A stretch of DNA of 64,000 bases from NCBI RefSeq assembly GCF_023155805.1, contig NZ_JAKNUW010000008.1, positions 51,504-115,503 of the forward strand. The letters run 5' to 3'. Both the position numbers and the translations under genes were made by a program. Positions 9,809 to 18,210 of the stretch are shown here, one piece after another (position 1 is the first letter of the stretch; each line of letters begins with the position of its first letter). The stretch comes from Micrococcus lacusdianchii (GTDB lineage: Bacteria > Actinomycetota > Actinomycetes > Actinomycetales > Micrococcaceae). Under the pieces are notes generated by a model. It was not told the origin of the DNA. It worked only from the letters and a program-made list of their open reading frames with translations, and did not search any database.

Positions 9809-12193
9809 TCAGGCGGCGCGGGAGGGCCACCACACCCGCGGGCCGATGTCCCGGACGAGGGCCGGGATCAGCAGCGAGCGGACGATCAGGGTGTCCAGCA
9901 GGACGCCGAACGCCACGATGAACGCCAGCTGCACCATGAACACGAGGGGGATGACCGCGAGGGCGGCGAACGTGGCGGCCAGCACCACCCCGGCCGACGT
10001 GATGACCCCGCCCGTCACGGTGAGCGCGCGCAGCACGCCGGCGCGGGTGCCGAGCCGCGGGGTCTCCTCCCGCGTGCGCGTCATCAGGAAGATCGTGTAG
10101 TCGATGCCCAGGGCCACAAGGAACACGTACCCGTAGAGCGGCACGGTGGGGTCCGCGCCGGGGAAGTCCAGCACGTGGTTGAACACGAGGGCCGAGACGC
10201 CCAGGGCGGTGCCGAAGCTGAGCACCGTGGCGGCCACCAGCAGCACCGGCGCCAGCACCGAGCGCAGCAGCACCATGAGGATCAGCAGCACCACGAGCAG
10301 CACGAGCGGGATGACGACCATCAGGTCACGCTGCGAGGTGACGTTGGTGTCCAGGGCCTGGGCGGCGGTGCCGCCCACGAGCACCTCGCCCGCGGTGCCC
10401 AGGCCGTCCAGGTCGGCGCGCAGCCCCTCCACGGTCCGCTGCGCCTCGAGGGACTCGCCGGGGTCGGTGAGGGTCGCGCTGATCAGCACCCGCCCGTCCC
10501 GCACGAGCGGCTCGGGCTCGGGTCCGGCGGCCGGGGGGCCGCCCTCGGCGTCGGCACCGGGCGCGACGCCGGCGGCGGGCGGTCCGGCCGGTGCCCCCGT
10601 CTCGAACGAGGCCTCCACGACGCCCGGGTGGGCGGCCACGGCGTCGAGGACGCGGTCCGCGTCCTGCTCGGGGGCGACGATCTGCGCCGGGGAGCCGACG
10701 CCGGCGGCGAAGTGGGCCGCGAGGACCTCCTCACCGTCCCGCGCGTCGGACTCGCCCAGGAGCACGTCCGTCTGCGCGATGCCGGAGGCCTGCAGCTGGG
10801 TGACGCCGGCGGCGAAGGCGGCCAGGAGAAGCGCGGTGACGATCCACACCGGGCGGGAGCGGCGCGCCACGAAGGCGGCCACGCGCGTCCAGACGCCGTG
10901 GTCCTCCTCAAGTCCGGCGATCGGCCGGCCCTGGGCGTCCTCGGGCTGGCGGTGGGCCCGGCCCTTTGCCGCGCGGCGCTCGGCCCGGCGCCGGGCGTTC
11001 GCGGGCGAGGGGACGGTGGGCCAGAACGCGGCGCGGCCCAGCAGCTGCAGCATCGCCGGCAGCAGGGTCAGGGCGGCCAGCCACGCGAAGACGATGCCGG
11101 AGGCGGCGATCGGGCCCAGCGAGCTGTTCGAGTTGAGGTCGGACACCAGCAGGATCAGCAGGGCCGCGGCCACGGTGGCGGCGGAGGCGGAGACGGCGCC
11201 GAAGGAACCGCGGACGGAGGCGGTCAGGGCCTCGGTGACGCTCCCCCGGCGCACGAGCTCCTCGCGGTGGCGCGCCACCAGCAGGAGGCAGTAGTCCGTG
11301 GTCGCGCCGATCACCAGGATGGAGAGGATGCCCTGCGCCTGGCCGTTGAGCTGGATCCAGTCCGCCCGGGCCATCCAGAACACGGCCAGGATGGCCGCGC
11401 ACAGGGCGGCCACGGAGGTCAGCAGGACCAGCACGGGCAGCAGCACCGAGCGGTACACGGACACCAGGATCACGAAGACGACCACGAGGGCCACGAGCAG
11501 CAGGAGGCCGTCGATGCCCGCGAAGGCGCCGCCGAGGTCCGCGGCCAGGCCCGCCGGGCCGGCCACGTGCCACTCGGCGTCCGCCGCGACCGTCCCGGCC
11601 AGCCCGGACTCCGCCGCCGCAGGATCGTCCAGGACGGCGCGCAGGTCCGCCACGACGTCGGCGACCTCCCGCTCCGCGTCCTCGCCGGCCGGCAGGAAGG
11701 CCAGGTACTGGACCGCCTCGCCGTCCTCGCTGGGCACGGGGCCCACCACGCGCTCCACGCCGTCGACATCCCCGAGGCGCTCGCCCAGGGCGGCGAGCGC
11801 CGGGAACGCGGCGGCCGGATCGGCCGTGGATGCCTCTCCCACGATCACGGCGGGCACGGCCTCCCCGTCGCGGAACGCGGCGACCCGCTCGCCGGCCAGG
11901 GTGGACTCGGCCGTCGCGGGGAGGAAGGTGGACGGGTCGTTCGAGGAGACCTCCGAGATCTTGCCGAAGGTGGGCCCGCCCAGGCCCATCACGGCCAGCC
12001 ACACGAGGAACAGCGCGGCGGCGACGCCGGCCCGCGCCCAGCGGGTGCGCCGGTGGGCGGAGGGAGGCTCCACGCCGTCGTCATGGCGGGTTCCGGCGGG
12101 GTGGGAGCCCGTGTCGGGAACGGGCTCGGCGGGGCGGACGGCGGCGCGCGCCGCCGCGGTGCGGTACGGCGTCAGGTCGGCGCTCTGGGACAT
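9809..12193 (-). CDS. MMPL/RND-type membrane transporter
   Basis: A 794-residue protein with the layout of the MMPL branch of the RND superfamily: a cytoplasmic N terminus, TM1 (ARAGVAAALFLVWLAVMGLG), a large periplasmic-side loop, five helices, then the same pattern again. The proton-relay segments are GATTDYCLLLVARHREEL (helix 4, Asp-Tyr) and ALGIDYTIFLMTRTREE (helix 10, Asp-Tyr). The family exports lipids, drugs or fatty acids using the proton gradient; the substrate here is unknown. A divergent MarR gene begins 67 nt away and a GTTCGA-CGC-TCGAAC palindrome lies between them, so control by that MarR protein is likely. The two loops are unusually rich in Ala, Gly and acidic residues. Confidence 0.9.
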   Translation of the reverse strand: MSQSADLTPYRTAAARAAVRPAEPVPDTGSHPAGTRHDDGVEPPSAHRRTRWARAGVAAALFLVWLAVMGLGGPTFGKISEVSSNDPSTFLPATAESTLAGERVAAFRDGEAVPAVIVGEASTADPAAAFPALAALGERLGDVDGVERVVGPVPSEDGEAVQYLAFLPAGEDAEREVADVVADLRAVLDDPAAAESGLAGTVAADAEWHVAGPAGLAADLGGAFAGIDGLLLLVALVVVFVILVSVYRSVLLPVLVLLTSVAALCAAILAVFWMARADWIQLNGQAQGILSILVIGATTDYCLLLVARHREELVRRGSVTEALTASVRGSFGAVSASAATVAAALLILLVSDLNSNSSLGPIAASGIVFAWLAALTLLPAMLQLLGRAAFWPTVPSPANARRRAERRAAKGRAHRQPEDAQGRPIAGLEEDHGVWTRVAAFVARRSRPVWIVTALLLAAFAAGVTQLQASGIAQTDVLLGESDARDGEEVLAAHFAAGVGSPAQIVAPEQDADRVLDAVAAHPGVVEASFETGAPAGPPAAGVAPGADAEGGPPAAGPEPEPLVRDGRVLISATLTDPGESLEAQRTVEGLRADLDGLGTAGEVLVGGTAAQALDTNVTSQRDLMVVIPLVLLVVLLILMVLLRSVLAPVLLVAATVLSFGTALGVSALVFNHVLDFPGADPTVPLYGYVFLVALGIDYTIFLMTRTREETPRLGTRAGVLRALTVTGGVITSAGVVLAATFAALAVIPLVFMVQLAFIVAFGVLLDTLIVRSLLIPALVRDIGPRVWWPSRAA

Positions 12194-12213
12194 GGTGGCG
12201 AGGCTACCAAATG

Positions 12214-12228
12214 GTTCGACGCTCGAAC
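12214..12228. promoter_or_regulatory. Palindromic operator between the MMPL and MarR genes
   Basis: GTTCGA-CGC-TCGAAC is a perfect inverted repeat with a 3-nt centre in the 66-bp divergent gap. It lies 21 nt before the MMPL start and covers the expected -35 of marR. MarR proteins usually bind such repeats in divergent gaps. Confidence 0.6.
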
Positions 12229-12245
12229 GATATGTACCACAGGGC

Positions 12246-12251
12246 TAGACT
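12246..12251 (+). promoter_or_regulatory. -10 box for leaderless marR
   Basis: TAGACT ends 8 nt before the ATG at 12260. There is no Shine-Dalgarno, so the transcript probably begins at the start codon. Confidence 0.5.
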
Positions 12252-12259
12252 GCGGACCC

Positions 12260-12793
12260 ATGATCGCGAGCGGCGGACCCGTCCCGCCTCGGCATCAGGC
12301 CGTGGTGGGTGCCCTGCGCGCGTTCAGCGAGCGCTCCGATCAGGCCGCGGACGACGCCGGCCGCGGCCTCGGCCTGGGCCGCACCGACCTGCGGGCCCTC
12401 GCGGTGCTCATGCGCCGCGCCGCCGCCGGGGAGGAGACCACCGTCACCGACCTGGGCCGTGGCCTGCACCTGTCCAAGCCCGCGGCCACGGCCGCGGTGG
12501 ACCGCCTGGTGGCCTCCGGCCACGCGGTCCGCCGGCGCTCGGAGGCGGACCGGCGGCGGGTGATCGTGGACCACACGGACTCCGCCGTCGCCGACGGCCG
12601 CGCCGCGTTCCTCCCACTGGCCGCCCGCATCAGCGGCGCGCTGGACGGCTTCTCGGACGAGGACCTCGACGCCGCACTCCGGGTGATCGTCGCCGCCACG
12701 GTCGCCCTCGGCGGCGAGGGTCCGTCGGCCCCCGCGGAGGGGCCGGCCGCGACGCTCCCCGCTCCGGCCGCCCACGGCGGGTCCCGGCCGTGA
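12260..12793 (+). CDS. MarR-family transcriptional regulator
   Basis: A 177-residue winged-helix protein. The recognition region VTDLGRGLHLSKPAATAAVDRLVASGHAVRRRSEADRRRVIV is a clear MarR HTH plus wing (residues about 60-105), flanked by dimer helices. It is divergent from the MMPL exporter, so the likely role is a repressor released by the exporter's substrate. The ATG at 12260 has no ribosome binding site but a well-placed TAGACT, suggesting a leaderless message. Its stop overlaps the GTG of the next gene (GTGA), so both are probably translated together. Confidence 0.85.
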   Translation: MIASGGPVPPRHQAVVGALRAFSERSDQAADDAGRGLGLGRTDLRALAVLMRRAAAGEETTVTDLGRGLHLSKPAATAAVDRLVASGHAVRRRSEADRRRVIVDHTDSAVADGRAAFLPLAARISGALDGFSDEDLDAALRVIVAATVALGGEGPSAPAEGPAATLPAPAAHGGSRP

Positions 12794-13308
12794 GCGGAGC
12801 GCCTCGCCCCGTGCTCGTGGGGATCGACGGCCGCTCGGGCGCCGGGAAGTCCACGCTGGCCTCGGCCCTGGCCGCCCGCCTCGCTCCGGCCGCGCGCGTG
12901 GCGATCCTGCCCCTCGAGGACCTGTACCCCGGATGGGACGGCCTCGCCGCGGCCCTCGCCCCCGAGGGCCCCTACCCCCGGGCCGTGCGCGCCCTCGCCG
13001 CCGGCCGCGCCGCCCGGTGGCGGTCCTGGGACTGGCACCGCTCCGGCCCGGGGCCGGAGCGTGTCCTGGACCCGGCCGGCGTCGACCTGGTGGTGTGCGA
13101 GGGTGTCGGCGCCCTGTGCGCGGCGGCCCGGGCCCGGCTCGACCTGCGCGTCTGGACCGACCTGGACCCGGTGACGCGACGCGCCCGGGCGCTCGCCCGC
13201 GACGGCGAGGCGTACCGCCCGCACTGGGAGCGGTGGGCCGGGCAGGAGGCCCGGTACCTCGCGGCGGAGGACCCCGAGCGGGCCGCGGACGTGCACGTCC
13301 GCGGGTGA
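12790..13308 (+). CDS. P-loop nucleoside-kinase-like ATPase
   Basis: A 172-residue protein beginning almost at once with strand VLVGIDG and a Walker A motif GRSGAGKST. Later features are an acidic LEDLYPGWDG segment, a strand VDLVVCEGVGAL (Walker B-like) and an Arg-rich lid (RRARALARDGEAYRPHWERW). This fits the uridine kinase/AAA_18-like group that phosphorylates small molecules. The substrate cannot be told. Start GTG at 12790 overlaps the marR stop by 4 nt. It could act with the MMPL/MarR system or simply share a promoter. Confidence 0.7.
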   Translation: MSGAPRPVLVGIDGRSGAGKSTLASALAARLAPAARVAILPLEDLYPGWDGLAAALAPEGPYPRAVRALAAGRAARWRSWDWHRSGPGPERVLDPAGVDLVVCEGVGALCAAARARLDLRVWTDLDPVTRRARALARDGEAYRPHWERWAGQEARYLAAEDPERAADVHVRG

Positions 13309-13391
13309 GCGGCCGGCACCGGAGACGACGACGCCTCGCCGGCCCGGTGAGGGGCGGACGGGGCGACGGGCTGGGGTCGGGGCGCCGCCGG

Positions 13392-13760
13392 TCAGCGGAA
13401 GTTCGCGGAGTGGCGGTTCACGGCCGAGCGCAGTAGCGCCAGGTTGGTGGCGGCGCGGTCGGCGGCGACGTACAGGAAGGTGCGCTCGTCGAGCATCTTC
13501 ACCAGGTGCAGCTGGTCGCCCAGGGTGAGCAGCATGTCCTCGAGGCTGGTGCCGATGTTGAGGACCTGGATGGTCTTGAGCTTGGCTTTGACCATCTCCG
13601 CGTTGTAGGCGGAGGCGACCTCGAGGTCGAAGTCGGAGCGGGTGGAGCGGGACGCCAGCGGCATGCCGGTCTCCATGTCCACGATCGCGGCGCCGATGAA
13701 GCCGTTCACGTCCGAGTTGATGTTGTCGATGATGCACGTCAGCTCTTCCTGGCTGGCCAT
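13392..13760 (-). CDS. Roadblock/LC7-domain protein
   Basis: A 122-residue protein covering one Roadblock/LC7 domain (IDNINSDVNGFIGAAIVDMETGMPLASRS onwards, ending SAVNRHSANFR). In bacteria such proteins (MglB-like) pair with small Ras-like GTPases as regulators. A divergent GTPase gene lies 208 nt away, but it carries an in-frame stop. The ATG at 13760 has GGAG about 7 nt upstream. Confidence 0.8.
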   Translation of the reverse strand: MASQEELTCIIDNINSDVNGFIGAAIVDMETGMPLASRSTRSDFDLEVASAYNAEMVKAKLKTIQVLNIGTSLEDMLLTLGDQLHLVKMLDERTFLYVAADRAATNLALLRSAVNRHSANFR

Positions 13761-13968
13761 GGGGTCTCCTCTGGGAGATGGGGACGGCGGGCGTGCCGCG
13801 CCATCGCGGATGGGCCGGTTCACTCGCGATTGTAGACGCGCACACCGCCGTGCTCCCCCGCTCCCGCGGGGCGGCCGGGCACTACCATCAGGGGGCCGCC
13901 CGCCGCCCTCCCGTCCGCCCGGCACGGTGCCCGCGGCGCGGCCCCCTCCCGTCCCCCGAGAGGCCCCC

Positions 13969-14781
13969 ATGTCACCCGTCACGGAGGATGCCGTCGTCGG
14001 CGCCACCACGGCCCGGCAGGTGGTGTTCGTGGGCCCCATGGGCGTGGGCAAGACGACGGCGGTCACCGCCCTGTCCGACGTGCCCGTGGTGGGCACGGAC
14101 GTGCGTCAGTCCACCCTGTCCTCCACGGAGGTCCCGCAGGGCGGCAAGACCACCACCTCCGTGGGCATCGACTACGGCGAGTGGACGGACCCCGCGGGCC
14201 GACGGGTGGCCCTGCTCGGCACGCCGGGTCAGGTGCGCTTCTCGTCGGGCCGCGAGTCGGTCACGGCCCACCGGGCCCGGATCGTCCTGTGAGTGTTCGG
14301 TCAGCGCCCGGACGCCGCCTTCCAGATCGGGCGGTGGCTCGAGCTGCTCGGCGACGAGTTCGTGTGGGCCCGCACCGTCGTCTCCCTGACCCGCCTGCAG
14401 GGCGCGCACCCGGAGCGCGCGGTGGACGTCGCCCGCCGCGCCCTCGACCCCCGCTTCCAGCATGTGCCGCTGCTCGCCGCGGACTTCGAGGAGGTGAGCC
14501 TCGACCCGGAGATCGCGGAGCACTGGGAGCTGTGGTCCCGCGTGATCGGGACGATGGCCCTGCCGCGCCTGCAGCAGCTGCAGGCCGAGATCGTCTCGGA
14601 GGGCGCCGCCTCCCCGCAGCAGACCATGGTGAGCCTGTCCACCGGGCGGGGCCACGTGGTGCTCGCCAGCTTCGTCCAGCCCCCGCTGGGCCAGCTGCTG
14701 CCGTCCGTGTCCGCCGACACGGCGCAGCTGGGCTTCCTCGTGGTGCGGGCGCGCCAGGCCGCCGTGGGCATCCAGGAGTAG
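13969..14781 (+). pseudogene. Gtr/Rag-like small GTPase gene interrupted by an in-frame TGA
   Basis: The first part has a P-loop (FVGPMGVGKTTAV), a switch region (GGKTTTSVGIDYGEW) and a DxxG-equivalent (LLGTPGQVRF), as in actinobacterial GTPases that pair with Roadblock proteins. After RARIVL a TGA occurs at 14290-14292, yet the same frame continues with VFGQRPDAAFQIGRWLELL and a TRL segment where the guanine-specificity motif should be, to a TAG at 14779-14781. Family members read LLWVFG here, so TGA most simply replaces a TGG tryptophan codon. The frame even stays open past the TAG for 12 codons to a TGA at 14820. Either the gene is dead, or the second half restarts from GTG at 14293, or the base is a sequencing error. 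Confidence 0.7.
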
Positions 14782-14981
14782 CTGACGCAGGAGCAGGCCA
14801 AGGGCGGAACGCCCGCCTGAGCCTCCGTGTGGAACGCCCGCCTGTGCCCGGGCCGGCGCCGTGGGGGACGTCACCCCCGCCTCCGGGTGGAAACGGAGCG
14901 GAGTGCTCCGCTTGTTGCTAGGCTGGGTTCACGGCGGTCCGCTCGGACCGCGATCTCTCCCCCACCCTCGGAAGTGCTCCC

Positions 14982-17900
14982 ATGGCAAGACTGCTGTACC
15001 GGCTCGGGCTCGGCTCGGCCCGCCGCCCCCTCGTGGCCATCCTCTCCTGGCTCCTCGCGCTCGCCCTCGCGGTGGGCGCGTTCCTCGCGTTCGGCGGCAC
15101 GCTGACGTCCGCCGTCACCATCCCCGGCACGCCCACCGCGCAGGTCACGGACCGGCTCAAGGAGGAGTTCCCGGACGCCGCCCGGGGCACGGGCCAGGTG
15201 CTCTTCATCACCGAGGACGGGACCCCGTTCACGCCGGAGCAGAAGGAGGGCGTGGCCGCCGCCCTGGAGCAGGTCGCCGGGCAGGAGCCCGTGGCGGCGG
15301 TCCTCGACCCCTTCGAGGTGGCCGACCGTCAGGCGGACGCCGAGCGTGAGCTCGCGGAGGGCCGGCAGGAGATCGCCGACGGCGAGCGGGAGCTCGAGGA
15401 CGGACGCGCGCAGATCGACGACGGACGCGCCCAGCTCGCGGAGGCCCGGGAGCAGGCCGACGAGGGCGAACAGGAGCTCGCTGACGCGAAGGCCCAGCTG
15501 GACGAGGGTCAGGAGCAGCTCGACGCGGCCCGCGCTCGGTTCGAGGAGGAGGGCCTCGCCGCTCTGCCCGCCGAGGCCACCGCACCCCTGACCGAGGCCG
15601 AGCAGCGCCTCGAGGAAGGCCGGGCCGAGCTCGAGGCCGGCCGCGCCGAGCTCGAGGAGCGCCGCGCGGAGCTGGAGGCCGGGCAGGCCCGTCTCGCCGA
15701 GGAGCGCGAGACGCTCGAGGCCGGCCAGGCCGAGGTCGACGCCGGCCGCGCCGAGCTCGAGGCCGGCCAGGACCGGCTCGACGCCGGCCGTGAGCAGGCC
15801 GTGGAGCAGGCCGTGGCCGCCGGCGCCTCCCCCGAGCAGGCGCAGGCCCAGGCGGAGGCCGCCACGGCGGAGGAGCAGGCCCGGCTCGACGCCGCCCGCG
15901 CCGAGCTCGAGACGGCCCAGGCCCAGGCCGACGCCGGGGCGGAGGAGCTCGCCCAGGCGCAGGCCCGGGCGGACGAGGGCGCCGAGCAGCTCGCGGCGGG
16001 CGAGGCCCGCCTCGAGGCCGCCGAGCAGGAGCTCGCGGACGGCCGGGCCGAGCTCGACGCCGGCCGCGCGCAGGCCCGCGAGGCGGCCGAGGCCGAGTTC
16101 GCCGCCCGGCAGGAGGAGATCGACGAGGGCCGCGCCCAGTACGAGCAGGGCGTGGCCGACCTCGAGGCCGGCCGCCAGGAGATCGCGGACAACGAGGCGC
16201 AGCTCGACCAGGCCGAGGAGGACCTCGTCACGGGCCGCCAGGATCTCGCGGAGGGGCGCATGCAGGCCGCGCAGGGCGCCCGCATGATCGAGCTCGCCGG
16301 CGACTACCGCACGGTCTCCGAGGACGGCTCCGCCGCCCTCGGCACCGTCAGCTTCACGCAGCCCGGCCTCGATCTCACCACCGAGGACAAGGAGGCCGTC
16401 ACCGGCACCCTGAAGGAGGCGGACATCCCGGGCGTGCGGGTGATCCCCACCCAGCAGCTCAATGCCACGGTGCCCCAGCTGATCGGCCCCGGCGAGATCG
16501 TGGGCCTGGTCGTGGCCGCCATCGTGCTCGTGCTGATGCTCGGCACCCTGATCGGCGCCGGCCTGCCGCTGGTGAACGCGATGATCGGCGTCGGCGTCGG
16601 CGCCGCGGGCGCGCTGGCCTTCTCCGGCGCCGTCGAGATGATGTCCGTGACCCCCGTGCTCGGCATCATGCTGGGCCTGGCCGTGGGCATCGACTACGCC
16701 CTGTTCATCGTCAACCGCCACCGGCAGGAGCTCCAGCGCGGGGTCCCCGTGCGGGAGTCCATCGGGCTGGCCAACGGCACCTCGGGCAACGCCGTGGTGT
16801 TCGCGGGCGTCACCGTGGTGATCGCCCTGGTGGCCCTCAACGTCACCGGCATCCCCTTCCTGGGCCTGATGGGCACGGTGGGCGCGGTGTGCGTGGCGGT
16901 CGCCGTGCTCGTGGCCGTGACCCTCACCCCGGCCCTGCTCTCCCTGGCGGGGATGCGGATCCTCTCGCGCCGCGAGCGGGCCGCCCTCACCGCGGACGCG
17001 GCGGCCGACCACGGCGCCGGCAGCCACGCCGCCCGGGCCGTGCGCGCCGCGCACCGCCGCCCCACGATGTCCACCCCGGTGGCCCTCGGGACGGTGCTGG
17101 CCACCGTGGCCGCGCTCGTGCTCGTGGCGCTGCCCTTCGCCCAGATGCGTCTGGGGCTGCCCGACGGCGGCTCCGAGCCGGTGGGCTCGGACTCGCAGGT
17201 CTCGTACGAGCTCACCGCGGAGAAGTTCGGCGAGGGCTACAACGGCCCCCTCGTGGTGACGGCGGACCTGTCCGCGGACCTGACCGAGGACGAGGCCGTC
17301 GAGGCGCAGCTGGCCGTGGGCGAGCAGCTGGCCGGCGTCGAGCACGCCCGGACGGTGGTGCCCGCCGCGTTCAACGAGGACCGCACCATGGCGATGTTCC
17401 AGGTCATCCCGGAGGAGGGCCCCAACGCGGTCTCCACCGAGGAGCTCGTGCACTCCCTCCGGGAGCTCGACCCGGCGGGCGCGGCCACCGACCTCGCCGT
17501 GGCGGGCGTGACCTCCGGGTTCATCGACGTCTCGCAGAAGCTCTCCGACGCACTGCCCCTCTACCTGGGCGTCGTCGTGGGCCTGTCCCTGCTGATCATG
17601 ATCCTGGTGTTCCGCTCGATCCTGGTGCCCCTGATCGCCACCGGCGGGTTCGTCCTGTCCGTGTTCGCCGCCATGGGCGGCGTGGTCGCCATCTACCAGT
17701 GGGGCTGGCTCGGCTCGGTGTTCGGGGTGCACAACCCCGGCCCAGTGCTCAGCTTCCTGCCGACCATCATGATCGGCGTGCTGTTCGGCCTGGCCATGGA
17801 CTACCAGCTGTTCATCGCCTCGGGCATGCGCGAGGCGTACGCCCACGGCCAACCGGCCCGGCACGCCGTGATGAGCGGCCTGCGCGGCGGGCGCGCCGTG

Positions 17901-18206
17901 GTCACCGCCGCGGCGATCATCATGATCTCCGTGTTCGGCGGCTTCGTGTTCTCGCACGACGCGATGATCCGGCCGATCGGCTTCGGCCTGGCCTTCGGCG
18001 TGCTGCTCGACGCGTTCGTGGTGCGACTGCTGCTGATGCCGGCGCTCATGCACCTGCTCGGCGACGCCGCGTGGTGGCTGCCGCGCTGGCTGGACCGGAT
18101 CCTGCCGGACGTGGACGTGGAGGGCGCCCAGCTGGAGCGCCACACCGCGCGCGCGAGCGCACCCGCCCCGGTGGAGGGGGAGACGGACGCGCCGCGCGTA
18201 TCCTGA
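14982..18206 (+). CDS. MMPL-family transporter with a long heptad-repeat insert
   Basis: A 1074-residue RND/MMPL protein. TM1 is at about 17-38; the first loop holds an insert at residues 112-432 made of seven-residue units such as ELEAGRA, ELADGRA and QLDEGQE, nearly free of Pro and rich in Ala, Glu and Gln, predicted to be a long coiled coil. Similar Gly-containing heptads occur in YhgE/Pip-type proteins. TM2-6 follow from residue 500 with GLAVGIDYALFIVNRHRQEL, and the second half has LFGLAMDYQLFIASGMREAY; both carry the family's Asp-Tyr pair. The substrate is unknown. ATG at 14982 has a GGAAG about 8 nt upstream. The following pabC-like gene begins 4 nt after the stop. Confidence 0.88.
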   Translation: MARLLYRLGLGSARRPLVAILSWLLALALAVGAFLAFGGTLTSAVTIPGTPTAQVTDRLKEEFPDAARGTGQVLFITEDGTPFTPEQKEGVAAALEQVAGQEPVAAVLDPFEVADRQADAERELAEGRQEIADGERELEDGRAQIDDGRAQLAEAREQADEGEQELADAKAQLDEGQEQLDAARARFEEEGLAALPAEATAPLTEAEQRLEEGRAELEAGRAELEERRAELEAGQARLAEERETLEAGQAEVDAGRAELEAGQDRLDAGREQAVEQAVAAGASPEQAQAQAEAATAEEQARLDAARAELETAQAQADAGAEELAQAQARADEGAEQLAAGEARLEAAEQELADGRAELDAGRAQAREAAEAEFAARQEEIDEGRAQYEQGVADLEAGRQEIADNEAQLDQAEEDLVTGRQDLAEGRMQAAQGARMIELAGDYRTVSEDGSAALGTVSFTQPGLDLTTEDKEAVTGTLKEADIPGVRVIPTQQLNATVPQLIGPGEIVGLVVAAIVLVLMLGTLIGAGLPLVNAMIGVGVGAAGALAFSGAVEMMSVTPVLGIMLGLAVGIDYALFIVNRHRQELQRGVPVRESIGLANGTSGNAVVFAGVTVVIALVALNVTGIPFLGLMGTVGAVCVAVAVLVAVTLTPALLSLAGMRILSRRERAALTADAAADHGAGSHAARAVRAAHRRPTMSTPVALGTVLATVAALVLVALPFAQMRLGLPDGGSEPVGSDSQVSYELTAEKFGEGYNGPLVVTADLSADLTEDEAVEAQLAVGEQLAGVEHARTVVPAAFNEDRTMAMFQVIPEEGPNAVSTEELVHSLRELDPAGAATDLAVAGVTSGFIDVSQKLSDALPLYLGVVVGLSLLIMILVFRSILVPLIATGGFVLSVFAAMGGVVAIYQWGWLGSVFGVHNPGPVLSFLPTIMIGVLFGLAMDYQLFIASGMREAYAHGQPARHAVMSGLRGGRAVVTAAAIIMISVFGGFVFSHDAMIRPIGFGLAFGVLLDAFVVRLLLMPALMHLLGDAAWWLPRWLDRILPDVDVEGAQLERHTARASAPAPVEGETDAPRVS
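18199..18204 (+). promoter_or_regulatory. -10 box for leaderless pabC-like gene
   Basis: TATCCT lies inside the last codons of the MMPL gene and ends 6 nt before the ATG at 18211. With no Shine-Dalgarno, this gene probably also has its own leaderless transcript. Confidence 0.4.
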
Positions 18207-18210
18207 CGCC

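Noticed and set aside
9716..12793. A very long open frame on the plus strand opposite the MMPL gene, ending in the marR gene
   Set aside because: It is Gln/His/Arg-rich with no domain until 12260; the minus strand carries a clear MMPL protein. Only the marR part is real.
14281..14300. TGA at 14290 as a selenocysteine codon or programmed readthrough
   Set aside because: The family has Trp, not Cys or Sec, at this position, and I saw no recognisable selenocysteine element after it; a nonsense change is simpler.
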